Both the position numbers and the translations under genes were made by a program. Shown in pieces: positions 1 through 8,368 of a DNA stretch of 64,000 nt (position 1 is its first letter; the number at the start of each line of letters is the position of its first letter). The DNA lies in assembly GCF_030705605.1 (NCBI RefSeq), contig NZ_JAPCKK010000016.1, forward strand, positions 434,001 to 498,000, written 5' to 3'. This DNA comes from Paenibacillus zeirhizosphaerae. GTDB taxonomy: Bacteria; Bacillota; Bacilli; Paenibacillales; Paenibacillaceae. A model generated the notes under the pieces. That model was not told the DNA's origin. It was given only the letters and a program-made list of their open reading frames with translations, and did not search any database.

Positions 1-654
1 TTGCCATGCCCTGTTTACAAAACCAGCCTCTTGCGGTGCCTCGGGATGTGGCTGAAAGACTTCCTGCAGCAGGTGCAAATTCATCATCCGGGATAGTCGA
101 AACACGCGATACTCCCGCCGGGTTTGGCAATAACCATAGACGTACCAAATGCCATATTTAAAATACAGCCTCACTGGTTCCATATCACGGGTTGTACGTT
201 CATTCTTTCCATTGATGTAATCAAAACGAACGACATTTCGCTCCGTAATGGCCGTGCGCAAACGAGGAAGCGCGTCGGGATCTGCACGGCGGGTTTCCAG
301 GTCCACCGCCAGACTAGGAGTCTGATGCTCCGTTCCAATCGTTTGCAATCGTTCGATGGTTCCTTGCGCACGCTCGTCTTCAAACACGGTGGAGAGGCTG
401 CTGAGCACGGTAATCAGGGAATTGACATCATACGAACCGAGCAGGCTTTTATCCATTTTGTATCCGTCCATCATGCCATATCCGCCATTAGTTCCCTGAT
501 ACGATACGACTGGAAAGCCAGCGGCACAGATCACGTCGATATCCCGATAGATGGTTCTTGGGGAAACTTGAAACTCTTCAGCCAGCATGGAGGCAGACAA
601 AACTTCGTGATTCAGCAGCTTGTAGATTATGGAGATCAATCGCTCCAATTTCAT
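1..654 (-). CDS. YafY-type HTH/WYL transcriptional regulator (C-terminus outside window)
   Basis: Translating the minus strand from the ATG at 654 gives 218 residues that stay open to the window edge, so the C-terminus is missing. Residues about 18-40 form a DeoR/HTH_11-type helix-turn-helix (AEEFQVSPRTIYRDI), followed by the usual GGYG hairpin. A WYL-type domain begins near residue 130 and includes the stretch GIWYVYGYC. In this family the N-terminal helix-turn-helix binds DNA and the WYL domain senses a ligand or nucleic acid; many members repress a neighbouring gene. The target here is unknown because the downstream side is not in the window. It is not in an obvious operon with argS: 93 bases separate them and argS has its own T-box promoter. 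The family call is firm; the function is only generic. Confidence 0.85.
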   Translation of the reverse strand, partial: MKLERLISIIYKLLNHEVLSASMLAEEFQVSPRTIYRDIDVICAAGFPVVSYQGTNGGYGMMDGYKMDKSLLGSYDVNSLITVLSSLSTVFEDERAQGTIERLQTIGTEHQTPSLAVDLETRRADPDALPRLRTAITERNVVRFDYINGKNERTTRDMEPVRLYFKYGIWYVYGYCQTRREYRVFRLSRMMNLHLLQEVFQPHPEAPQEAGFVNRAWQ

Positions 655-747
655 GTGTATCCCCGCCCGTTCGTCCATTTCGCATTACTGCTCATTAGTA
701 TATCATAGATTTTTTCTTATTCATCTTGGGGTTGGCCTTCCTCTTTC

Positions 748-2424
748 TTACATCTGATGAGGAGCATGAAGACCCAGTAGGTGCAGCGAGCGTGCCAGAA
801 GCTCCGCCGTCAGTTCGGTCAGCCGCAGCCGCCACGGACCGCCGTTTTCAATCCTTTCATGATGATAAAAACGGTTAAAGGATTGGGCCGTATCCAGTGC
901 AAAACGCGCCATAACCGACGGCTCAAGCCGTTTAACTGAGCGTTCAAGAGCCTCCGGGTATCGGCTGAGCTGCTGGAGCAGCGACCATCCAGCGTCTCCG
1001 AGCAAGCCCGTGTTCAAATCAGCTACGGTGACTGCCTCATGATTCTTCAGCTTGTTTAGTGCACTGTTTATCCGGGCATGTGTGTATTGAACATAGGGTC
1101 CCGTCTCTCCGTCAAACCGCAGCACATCCTCGAGTGAAAAATCCACCTCGTTGATGCGGTTATTTTTCAAATCGCCAAAAATGACTGCTCCAATGCCAAC
1201 CTGCTCGGCGACCGTTTGTTTGTCAGGCAGGTCGGGGTTCTTCTCTTGCATAACGGACATGGCCCGGGACACCGCTTCATCCAGCACTTCATTGAGCATC
1301 ACGACCTTCCCCCGCCGGGTGGACATCTTTTTCCCTTCAAACCGCATCAGCCCGAAAGGAATATGCTCGCATTGCGTCGCCCAATCGGCCCCCATTTTGT
1401 CCAGGACTGCGAACACCTGCCGAAAATGCAGCTTCTGCTCAGCCCCCACGACATACAGCAGACGCTCGGCCCTCATTTTCTCCCGGCGGTAAATCGCGGT
1501 TGCCAGGTCCCGTGTCGGGTAGATGGTCGTACCGTCCGTTTTCAAGATCAGGCAAGGCGGCAGATCCTGCTCATCCAGCCTTACCACCATCGCCCCTTCA
1601 CTCTCCTCCAGCAGACCTTGGTTACGCAGTTCTTCGACGACCGGCTTCATTTTATCGTTATAAAAGCTTTCGCCCAGCACATGGTCGAAGGTAACACCCA
1701 ATCGCTTATACATCCGGTCGAATTCCTGCAGGCTAATGTCCACGAAATAACGCCACAACCGCTGGGCCTCGGGATCCCCCTCTTCCAGTCTGCGGAACCA
1801 GTCGCGCGCTTCTGTCTCAAGGGAAGCATCCTGCTCCATTTCATCGTGGAAGCGCACATATAATTTCAGCGATTCGCCGATCGGGTCCCTGGCCAACGTC
1901 TCGTCGTTTCCCCAGCGCTTGTAGGCCGTAATTTGCTTGCCAAATTGTGTGCCCCAATCGCCCAGATGATTGACACTTACCGTCTCATAACCCGCTTCGG
2001 CCAGCAGGCGGTATAAGGCAGCGCCAATCACGGTGGAACGCAGATGGCCGATTCCAAACGGCTTGGCGATGTTAGGTGAAGACATATCAATCACCACCCG
2101 CTGGCCCTGTCCCAGGTCCAGCCTTCCAAAGTCGGCTGCTCCTATCTTCTCCAGTAGAACCGACGCAAATACGGCAGGATCGAGCTTCAAATTCACATAC
2201 GGTCCGGCTGCTTCCGCACAAATCCCCTGTTCTTGGCCGAGAGTCTCAGCAAGGCTGGCAGCTATATTTTGCGGGGATATGCGGCGTGCTTTAGCAAGCA
2301 CAAAACACGGCAGAGCGGCATCTCCCCACTCGGGATTCGGGGGCTGTTCCAGCAATTGCAGCAGTTCATTTTCAGATAAACCGGTAGGTCCGCTCAGCAC
2401 TTGGGCAGCAATGTTCATGATCAT
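748..2424 (-). CDS. argS: Arginyl-tRNA synthetase
   Basis: Class I aminoacyl-tRNA synthetase of 558 residues that charges tRNA-Arg with arginine in the cytoplasm. The N-terminal Add-1-like domain covers about residues 1-85. The HIGH signature appears as GIGH at 124-127 and the KMSKS loop as KMSTR at 366-370. The C-terminal DALR anticodon-binding domain ends in the conserved YHHERIENGG-type segment. The ATG at 2424 is preferred over the ATG six bases later because AAGGA lies about eleven bases upstream. Expression should be controlled by the T-box leader directly upstream (2461-2717), which reads uncharged tRNA-Arg. Length and motifs are normal for bacterial ArgRS. Confidence 0.97.
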   Translation of the reverse strand: MIMNIAAQVLSGPTGLSENELLQLLEQPPNPEWGDAALPCFVLAKARRISPQNIAASLAETLGQEQGICAEAAGPYVNLKLDPAVFASVLLEKIGAADFGRLDLGQGQRVVIDMSSPNIAKPFGIGHLRSTVIGAALYRLLAEAGYETVSVNHLGDWGTQFGKQITAYKRWGNDETLARDPIGESLKLYVRFHDEMEQDASLETEARDWFRRLEEGDPEAQRLWRYFVDISLQEFDRMYKRLGVTFDHVLGESFYNDKMKPVVEELRNQGLLEESEGAMVVRLDEQDLPPCLILKTDGTTIYPTRDLATAIYRREKMRAERLLYVVGAEQKLHFRQVFAVLDKMGADWATQCEHIPFGLMRFEGKKMSTRRGKVVMLNEVLDEAVSRAMSVMQEKNPDLPDKQTVAEQVGIGAVIFGDLKNNRINEVDFSLEDVLRFDGETGPYVQYTHARINSALNKLKNHEAVTVADLNTGLLGDAGWSLLQQLSRYPEALERSVKRLEPSVMARFALDTAQSFNRFYHHERIENGGPWRLRLTELTAELLARSLHLLGLHAPHQM

Positions 2425-2460
2425 GGGCGCACACTTCCTTTTCTATTAATGAAAGAAAAC

Positions 2461-2717
2461 AAAAAAAGCCCTCGCCTCATAAAGAGACGAAAGCTTCACT
2501 TCCGCGGTACCACTCTTCGTGAAGAACCTTAACCCTGGCTCTTCCCCTCGCAACTGATAACGGCAGTCGGCCGGACAAGGTCTGCCTACGGTCTCCCGCA
2601 CTGGACCTGCCGTCTCCAGGGTGCGTTTCACCGTATGCCTCATGCCGACTCCCACCATCCCGGCTCGCTGTTATGAGATTGTACGGCTACTCTCCCGTTC
2701 ACGGACTTTAAATTTAC
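2461..2717 (-). promoter_or_regulatory. T-box riboswitch of argS
   Basis: On the minus strand the leader holds the T-box core AGAGTGGTACCGCGG (pairing with the tRNA acceptor end) near 2501-2516, then a 12-bp hairpin at 2467-2495 followed by seven T, which is the intrinsic terminator. Upstream, Stem I contains an AGTA motif at about 2695 on one side and GAAACGCACC on the other. The codon CGC at 2625-2623, followed by A, is a natural candidate specifier for arginine. In T-box leaders uncharged cognate tRNA stabilises the antiterminator and switches on the downstream gene, here argS. The 3' half is certain; the specifier assignment is inference. Confidence 0.93.
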
Positions 2718-2720
2718 ATT

Positions 2721-2749
2721 ATTATACTTATTTTGTGTTTGCAGCACAA
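2721..2749 (-). promoter_or_regulatory. Sigma-A promoter of the argS leader
   Basis: Reading the minus strand, TTGTGC (2749-2744) and a perfect TATAAT (2726-2721) are separated by 17 bases, placing the transcript start just before Stem I of the T-box. A decayed CRISPR-like repeat ends only one base upstream of the -35 element. Confidence 0.7.
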
Positions 2750-2750
2750 G

Positions 2751-2849
2751 CTGTATTTTCTGCGTCCCATACGGGGAGTAACGTCATGTCGAAGTACTCG
2801 TTCATCACATTCCTGGATTTTCAATCCATACTCCCGCACGGAGAGTAAC
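2751..2849 (-). CRISPR. Leaderless two-repeat CRISPR remnant
   Basis: Two copies of a 32-base repeat (2818-2849 and a decayed 2751-2782) flank one 35-base spacer (2783-2817). Read on the minus strand the good copy starts GTTACTCTCCGTGCGGGAG and ends TATGGATTGAAAA, with the ACTCYC/GGGAGT inverted repeat typical of CRISPR hairpins and the ATTGAAA 3' end. The same repeat occurs at 11.4-11.5 kb and 12.8-12.9 kb next to recognisable leaders. No leader and no cas gene lie here, so it is a relic or an orphan unit. Confidence 0.55.
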
Positions 2850-2993
2850 AAATTAAACATCTCCATGTACGCCAAATGCGGGAACAAGATCGGATTATTG
2901 ATCAACACCAGCAACTCATTAGCCAAACGTAAGACCTAAAATACAAGATAAAAGGCAGCTTGAGTCGTAAAGGAGGAGCCACTCTTCCATCCG

Positions 2994-5045
2994 TCATAAT
3001 TTTTGATTAAAAGACCTGAACATTAAGAACACGAAATAAGGTGCCCCAATCAATGCTATTAACATGCCGGATGGTAACTCAACTGGAGCGAGCACCGTTC
3101 GCCCAATCGTATCCGTCAAGACTAATAACAAAGCCCCGAACAAACTGGACAGAATAATGGACTTCCGCGTATTATGCCCTACGATCACTCGCACCGCATG
3201 CGGCACAATCAGGCCAAGGAAACCGACCGTTCCGACCACTGCTACAGCCCCGGCCGCCAGCAGCACGCCAACCACCATAGAAGCCAGCCTCGTGTTACGA
3301 ACCGACAACCCCATCCCGGTAGCACTCTCATCGCTAAACGCAAGCAGATCAAATCTGCGGCCCAGATACCAGGCGATGGGCAGCAATATGATTAAAAATA
3401 AAGAGATTAGCTTGAAATGCTCCCATGTGCGGGCATACGTAGAACCAGTTAACCATATGTAACCTGAACTGCCCCATAATGAACCCCGGATAATCAAAGC
3501 TTGAATGCCTGCAGATCCAAAAGCAGATACCGCAATTCCAAGCAAAATCAGCACAGAAGGATTCAGCCCTTTATGCCAAGCGAAAATGAAGACAATCGCT
3601 GCAGCGGCCAATCCCCCCGCTATAGCAGCTACAGGCATGAAGCTAATAGGCACTTGCGGCCAAGCAATTAAAATGAGCATAGCTCCGAAGCCTGCCCCCG
3701 AGGTGATGCCAATAATCGATGTATCAGCCAGTGGATTTCGTACTGCAGCTTGGATAAGCACTCCGCTTACAGCCAAAGCTATCCCTGCTCCGGCAGCCAC
3801 GAACGTCCGAGGCAATCGTAAATTCAAGAGCACAGAGTAAGAAGACGCATCATCTGCTCCAAAGAGGCCGCGGAACAATTGTCCGAGCGGAATCGTTGTG
3901 CCTCCCATTGTCATGCTGACTAAAATCAAACCAACGACAAGAACGGATGATAGAGCAACCAGAGGTGGGAAACCTATCTTTATCGGCCTTGCACCTGCCC
4001 CTAGTGAATGCTGCCCTCCGGAACCGCTTACCCCTTTCATCTTCTTTAACACAAGCCATACTAAACATGGGGCTCCGATCAGTGCCATTACCGCTCCAAT
4101 GGGCATCTCCCCGACGCTGCTTTTGACAACCCGGGATAATACATCCGCTGTTGTAATTAAAACCGCTCCCCACAAAGCCGAGCCTGGAAGCAGCCAGCTA
4201 TGTTTCCGAAATCCGACCAATCGAATCAGATGCGGAGCAACCAAGCCAACGAAACCAATCGGTCCGACCACACTTACAACAACAGCGGCAACAAGCACTG
4301 CCAAGGCAAGACCTATAAATCTCGTCAGATCCACCTTATGGCCTAACGAACGCGCTGTCGCTTCATCCAAATCAAGTACATCAAAGAATCTGCCAAACAC
4401 GGATGCCACAAGCAAAATACCTACCACCCATGGCCATACATAATAAACGCCATCCATATCCATCTGCACTAAACTGCCCGCGCCCCACAAGAACAAATTC
4501 TGTGTTTCCGTCGCTTTGAAAATATGTATGGCTCTCGTAACCGACTCAATGACCAATGAAACAATCATGCCTGCCAGGACTAGACGGATCGGAGTCGCTT
4601 TTCTGCCCCCACCGAGAACATAGGCGATAGAAGCAGCTAACATTCCCCCTGCCGCCGCAAACAGAAGAGGTGAAGTGGAAAGGATGGAAGGAAAAAATGC
4701 CGTTCCCAGCACAACTACAAAATAAGCTCCGGAATTAATACCAAGCGTATCTGTAGAGGCAAGCGGGTTCTTTGTAACCGTCTGCAGCAGCGTTCCTGCA
4801 ACAGCAAGCCCTGCTCCGGTCAAAAAACCAAGTATCGTTCTAGGGATTCGCAAATCCCAGATCATGTTGTGACTAGGCACATCTTGCCGATTGAGCAGCG
4901 CATCAACGACAGACTTGACAGAAATTTCTGCTTCTCCAAAGCATAAACTAACAAAAAACAGAATAAAAAGGGCGGCGATGCCGCCCCCAAATACGCCGAT
5001 GATTTTCCATGCGATGTGGTCGTGAAATGGTTTGTTCTCATTCAT
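2994..5045 (-). CDS. Fused FecCD-type iron-siderophore ABC permease (FhuB-like)
   Basis: A 683-residue membrane protein made of two consecutive FecCD/BtuC-type permease halves, roughly residues 1-340 and 345-683, each with about nine to ten hydrophobic segments and the conserved GPIGFVGLVAPH (first half) or GTVGFLGLIVPH (second half) motif. Most Gram-positive systems use two separate permease genes; the fused form resembles FhuB of enteric bacteria. It should form the membrane channel for ferric-siderophore import with the binding lipoprotein encoded 12 bases upstream (5058-6083) and an ATPase. No ATPase gene is present nearby, so one encoded elsewhere must be used. Both genes should follow the Fur-type promoter at 6180-6226. 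The exact siderophore cannot be told from sequence. Confidence 0.92.
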   Translation of the reverse strand: MNENKPFHDHIAWKIIGVFGGGIAALFILFFVSLCFGEAEISVKSVVDALLNRQDVPSHNMIWDLRIPRTILGFLTGAGLAVAGTLLQTVTKNPLASTDTLGINSGAYFVVVLGTAFFPSILSTSPLLFAAAGGMLAASIAYVLGGGRKATPIRLVLAGMIVSLVIESVTRAIHIFKATETQNLFLWGAGSLVQMDMDGVYYVWPWVVGILLVASVFGRFFDVLDLDEATARSLGHKVDLTRFIGLALAVLVAAVVVSVVGPIGFVGLVAPHLIRLVGFRKHSWLLPGSALWGAVLITTADVLSRVVKSSVGEMPIGAVMALIGAPCLVWLVLKKMKGVSGSGGQHSLGAGARPIKIGFPPLVALSSVLVVGLILVSMTMGGTTIPLGQLFRGLFGADDASSYSVLLNLRLPRTFVAAGAGIALAVSGVLIQAAVRNPLADTSIIGITSGAGFGAMLILIAWPQVPISFMPVAAIAGGLAAAAIVFIFAWHKGLNPSVLILLGIAVSAFGSAGIQALIIRGSLWGSSGYIWLTGSTYARTWEHFKLISLFLIILLPIAWYLGRRFDLLAFSDESATGMGLSVRNTRLASMVVGVLLAAGAVAVVGTVGFLGLIVPHAVRVIVGHNTRKSIILSSLFGALLLVLTDTIGRTVLAPVELPSGMLIALIGAPYFVFLMFRSFNQKL

Positions 5046-5057
5046 TATTGTGCACCG

Positions 5058-6083
5058 TTATTTCGTCAAAGAATCAACAACACGTTCTACAAGTACTTTG
5101 GATGAAAGCGGTCCGCCAAAAGTCCAGGTGCTGCCATCGATCTGATAAGTGCGCTTCTCTTTTACGAAATTCAGCCCGTTCCAAACAGAGTTATCTTTGA
5201 CCGGTTCACCGAACACATTGTCATCGTCTTGCACGATATAAATAAAATTCGAGTCTGTTACTGAAGGCAGTGCCTCAATCGTTGAATCCGTAAATCCGTA
5301 TTTCTCGAATTTTTCCGATTTCCAATCGTTTTTAAGTCCAATTCGATCCAATGTTTGAGACACCGTAGATGTATCGGTAAACAAACGTACAGTTGCGGCC
5401 TCCTGACTGCTGAATGCTTGGGCAATGACATAATTCAAGTCTGCTTTGCCTGCAGCGGCAAGCTTTTCCTTAGCTTCGGCATAATACTGATCAAGATCTG
5501 CCCACACCTTTTCTGCTTCAGCAGTCTTACCTACAGCAAGTGCGGTTTTGTTAAAGATATTTTCCATTTCGGTATAGGCATCGCCCTCATTCGGATAAGG
5601 ATCAAATTCAATCGTTGGAGCGATCGCATTTAACTGGTCATAAATCGCAGCATTATTGTCCGTATTCGAAATAATTAAATCAGGCTTTAAAGCCGCAATC
5701 GTCTCCAAATTGGGCTCCCAGCGCAATCCAACATCTTGAACATCAGAAGCTAAGGCCGCCTCCGAAGTGACCCATTTTGTGTATTCTACATTATCGGCAT
5801 TTCCGACAGGCTGCACACCTAACGCAATAAGGTTCTCTGCAAAAATCCATTCCAACACAACGACACGTTGGGCCGGTTTTTCCAATACCGTCTCGCCTTT
5901 GTTATGTTTAATTGTAATAGGCCCTGTCGAAGCAGCATCACCAGACGTTTCTGCATTTGCAGATGATGTTGTATTATTTGTATCCTTCGCTGTGTTCGTA
6001 TTTCCGGCACTTGAATTGCCACATGCGGCCATAACTAGCATGACTACTAGAGTGAGCATCACTACGCTAAAACGTTTTTTCAT
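5058..6083 (-). CDS. Iron-siderophore ABC transporter substrate-binding lipoprotein
   Basis: A 341-residue class III periplasmic-binding-fold lipoprotein (FepB/FhuD/BtuF family). It begins MKKRFSVVMLTL and has a type II signal peptide ending in the lipobox VMAAC, so Cys21 is expected to be lipidated and the protein anchored outside the membrane. A low-complexity N/T/A/S linker follows, then the binding domain with segments such as RVVVLEWIFAENLIALGVQPVG and LKPDLIISN. The ATG at 6083 is chosen because GGGGGA lies about eleven bases upstream and the hydrophobic signal starts there; an in-frame ATG at 6092 is too close to that site. It pairs with the fused permease downstream. Confidence 0.93.
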   Translation of the reverse strand: MKKRFSVVMLTLVVMLVMAACGNSSAGNTNTAKDTNNTTSSANAETSGDAASTGPITIKHNKGETVLEKPAQRVVVLEWIFAENLIALGVQPVGNADNVEYTKWVTSEAALASDVQDVGLRWEPNLETIAALKPDLIISNTDNNAAIYDQLNAIAPTIEFDPYPNEGDAYTEMENIFNKTALAVGKTAEAEKVWADLDQYYAEAKEKLAAAGKADLNYVIAQAFSSQEAATVRLFTDTSTVSQTLDRIGLKNDWKSEKFEKYGFTDSTIEALPSVTDSNFIYIVQDDDNVFGEPVKDNSVWNGLNFVKEKRTYQIDGSTWTFGGPLSSKVLVERVVDSLTK

Positions 6084-6179
6084 CTCTGTCATTTCCCCCA
6101 ATTTCATTAAGTAACTATCATCTGTTTTCTTTATGGCGTTACAATGACTGTTGCCCGAACCACGACTCACCTACCTGCT

Positions 6180-6226
6180 GATAATGATTATCATTTCTCT
6201 TTATATTAATTGATAATGATTGTCAA
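6180..6226 (-). promoter_or_regulatory. Fur-controlled promoter with two Fur boxes
   Basis: Two Fur-type inverted repeats are present: GATAATGATTATCATT at 6180-6195 and TGATAATGATTGTCA at 6211-6225. On the minus strand a TTGACA -35 (6226-6221) lies inside the upstream box and TATAAA/TAAAGA follows 15-17 bases later, between the two boxes. Fur with iron would block RNA polymerase, so the siderophore binding protein and permease should be induced by iron starvation. Confidence 0.9.
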
Positions 6227-6301
6227 AATCAACTAAAATCTTTCACTCATAGAGTGATCTATTTATTTGTAAGCAAGGACCTCATTCAAGCAACTGAAGA
6301 T

Positions 6302-6385
6302 AAAAAGAGCCCTCACCTCATACAAAAGGCGAAGGCTGCGCTCTACAGTACCACTCATCATGAAGAATTCTTACCCTAGCTCTCA
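6302..6385 (-). promoter_or_regulatory. Orphan T-box 3' half (antiterminator/terminator remnant)
   Basis: On the minus strand this reads GAGCTAGGGTAAG, then GAGTGGTACTGTAGAGC (a decayed T-box; argS has GAGTGGTACCGCGGAAG), then an 11-bp hairpin with a T-rich tail. The order, spacing and flanking words match the 3' part of the argS leader at 2461-2545. The leader's Stem I is missing, because the region begins only 12 bases after the stop of the DUF4097 gene. No synthetase or amino-acid gene follows; the next gene is behind its own Fur promoter. It probably now serves only as the terminator of the DUF4097 gene. Confidence 0.85.
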
Positions 6386-6397
6386 CTAATGGACTCA

Positions 6398-7342
6398 TCA
6401 CTGGATCTGAATATCGCCCAAAGCTGCCCGTACTTTGATAACGTCCGTCGTCTCTTGCGGGGACTCGGGCGCCTTGATGTGTCCGGATGTGGTCTTCAGG
6501 TCAAAGAATCCTTTGAACTCCGGATCAGGCGACACAATCACGTCACCAGTACGGACGGAGATATCCAGGCTGTCCGAACGCTGCCCCGTCAAAGTAATGT
6601 TGCCAGAGGTCGATTTAAATACACCATTTCCGGTAAACCGGTCAAACTTGATATTGCCCGAATGCAGTGAGGTATCGGACGAGCCGTCGACGTCCACGGC
6701 GGTAATACTGCCGGAAGTCGATTGCACCTTCAGGGCTCCCTTCAGCCCGTCCACATTGATATCGCCGGAGTGCAGCTGAATTTCCGTATCCCCCTGGATC
6801 CGCTCCGCCGTAATATCCCCGGATTTTGAGGTCAAGCTCAACCGTCCGGCGGTGATCGCTTCCGCACGCAGAGTGCCGGAAGAAACGGACAAGTCGATCT
6901 TTTCCGCCTTCAAGCCGGTAAAACTGGTCTTGCCGGAGCCCGATTTATAGCTAATCTGCTGCAGTCGGGCGTCATCCGCCAGCGCTACAATCATCCGCAG
7001 CTTGATGGACTTGTAGTTGGGGGCGACTAATTTCACATCCCTCTGCAGTTGCAGCTCCAGCTCATTGCCTGTGATCTCTGTAGCTTTCAACTGATCGATC
7101 GTGTTTTGCTGCATATTGCCGCTGACTTCCACGTAGTTAGTGCCGTCGGGGCTGGCGATGAACTCCATGTCCACGTCATACTCGCTGTCGATGACGAGCG
7201 TACTCAGCTTGTCCTGCGCAAACGTCCATTTCTGCTCGTGCGCGGGCAACTTGTCGACAAGATCGAGCGGCTGACAAGCCGTTCCGGCGAAGCTCAAGAC
7301 GATCAGCGCGATTCCTAGGAAATACCACTTTTTATTGTTCAT
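6398..7342 (-). CDS. DUF4097-family lipoprotein
   Basis: A 314-residue lipoprotein: MNNKKWYFLGIALIVLSF is a signal segment and Cys23 in GTAC fits a lipobox. The rest is a DUF4097-type beta-helix built of repeated short strands with the pattern SGDI/SGNI/SGSI/TGDV, for example KSGDITAERI, HSGDINVDGL and TSGSITAVDV. This domain is common on the outside of Firmicutes cells or next to PspC/anti-sigma proteins, but its molecular role is not known. The ATG at 7342 is chosen for the GAGGAGAG about seven bases upstream; the upstream in-frame residues lack a signal peptide and are unlikely to be translated. A broken copy of part of this gene lies at 8203-8278. Confidence 0.85.
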   Translation of the reverse strand: MNNKKWYFLGIALIVLSFAGTACQPLDLVDKLPAHEQKWTFAQDKLSTLVIDSEYDVDMEFIASPDGTNYVEVSGNMQQNTIDQLKATEITGNELELQLQRDVKLVAPNYKSIKLRMIVALADDARLQQISYKSGSGKTSFTGLKAEKIDLSVSSGTLRAEAITAGRLSLTSKSGDITAERIQGDTEIQLHSGDINVDGLKGALKVQSTSGSITAVDVDGSSDTSLHSGNIKFDRFTGNGVFKSTSGNITLTGQRSDSLDISVRTGDVIVSPDPEFKGFFDLKTTSGHIKAPESPQETTDVIKVRAALGDIQIQ

Positions 7343-7493
7343 GATTAATTCTCTCCTCAATGTTCGGATGTCCGAGCACAGGCAGACGGCGCTTAGCCGA
7401 AGCAGACCCGTAAACAAATTCATTAAGTCTGTTTGCCATATTCGTAATATTACGAATGTCATGTTTGCTCCGAATATGTCTCTATATAACTTT

Positions 7494-8150
7494 CTAAGAG
7501 CTACCGTCTAGCAACGCGTTCCAGCGCAATCGCGTTGCACGCTCCATACTGGCCGCGGCGGCGCAGAGCCCAAGTGTGATGTTAAGCCAGATCGGCAGAG
7601 TAATAGGCGAAGTGAAGGTCCCGAAGCGCTGAGCTATCGGGGGCATCTGAGAGACCGGTTCGATGACCTGAGGGATGGCAAGAACGATAGGGATGATGAG
7701 CATGATCAGCGACAAAAATCCGATCCAGCGGCTCAACGCCGGGTGCTCGCGGTCAAGACGAGCGCGCCGTCCTTCGGCGGAACGCTCGTCCGGGATGAGC
7801 TGCTGCATGCTTCCCTCGACGGTAACATAGTCGCAACGCTTAAGACCGAAAACTGAGCCCTCTACGATAATCATTCCTCCCGGCACGGGGAAGGCCGCGG
7901 GGAGTTTGGACTCGGCGTGATGTCTGCCATCGAGATACAGGTGGGCTTTGCCCTTACCGTCGTCCGTCTGAAGCTGTTGCCAATACGGGACGTCAACGGC
8001 GAAGACCGCTTGTCGGTCATCATCGTTTGTCAACGGGAGGTAAAACAGGGCACGGTTGAGCGGTTGCCACCATCGGAAAGACTTTAGTGAACGCCCGTTC
8101 CCTGCCTTGACTCGTTGCGCAGCTTTGCGCCACTTACGGTTCTTGATCAT
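7494..8150 (-). CDS. Uncharacterised membrane protein with two C-terminal transmembrane helices
   Basis: I do not recognise a named family. The protein has 218 residues: a basic N-terminus, a soluble domain to about residue 135 that contains the phrase YLDGRHHAESKLPAAF, and two hydrophobic helices at about 142-163 and 186-204. The start is supported by AAGGAG five bases before the ATG. It follows the same direction as the DUF4097 gene 151 bases downstream, so the two may be co-transcribed and act at the membrane together; that is inference from position only. Confidence 0.7.
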   Translation of the reverse strand: MIKNRKWRKAAQRVKAGNGRSLKSFRWWQPLNRALFYLPLTNDDDRQAVFAVDVPYWQQLQTDDGKGKAHLYLDGRHHAESKLPAAFPVPGGMIIVEGSVFGLKRCDYVTVEGSMQQLIPDERSAEGRRARLDREHPALSRWIGFLSLIMLIIPIVLAIPQVIEPVSQMPPIAQRFGTFTSPITLPIWLNITLGLCAAAASMERATRLRWNALLDGSS

Positions 8151-8202
8151 TTTAGGCTCCTTTTCAACTGAAAGATTTTGAAGAACAGTGATAAAAGCAA
8201 CG

Positions 8203-8278
8203 TTGCCCCGTCAAAGGTAATGTTGCCGGAGCCCAATTTATAGCTGACCTGCTGCAGCCGAGCCGTCATCCGCCAGCA
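8203..8278 (-). pseudogene. DUF4097 gene fragment (frameshifted)
   Basis: On the minus strand one frame gives LADD and, after a one-base shift, ARLQQVSYKLGSGNITF, which closely matches LADDARLQQISYKSGSGKTSF in the intact DUF4097 protein at 6398-7342. The extra G sits in GATGACGGCTCGG, where the intact gene has GATGACGCCCGA. The fragment has no start, stop or flanking domain, so it is debris of a tandem duplication or rearrangement. Confidence 0.85.
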
Positions 8279-8336
8279 AAATGCCCGAACCGACGCTCAC
8301 GACGGCCGCAAAACTTTGGTTAACTGCAGCTACTCC

Positions 8337-8368
8337 CGACGTTGTGTTCACAACGCCGTTCGTTTTTT
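8337..8368 (+). terminator. Plus-strand intrinsic terminator abutting the tetR stop
   Basis: CGACGTTGTG and CACAACGCCG pair around a TT loop and are followed by TTCG and seven T on the plus strand. No intact plus-strand gene precedes it, so it may belong to a lost gene. The T run overlaps the 3' end of the TetR gene on the other strand. Confidence 0.5.

Noticed and set aside
54..160. ACTCCCGCCGGG as another repeat copy
   Set aside because: It lies inside the WYL coding region and lacks the rest of the repeat.
124..708. Plus-strand open frame at the window start
   Set aside because: The minus strand encodes a clear HTH/WYL regulator over the same bases, with normal motifs.
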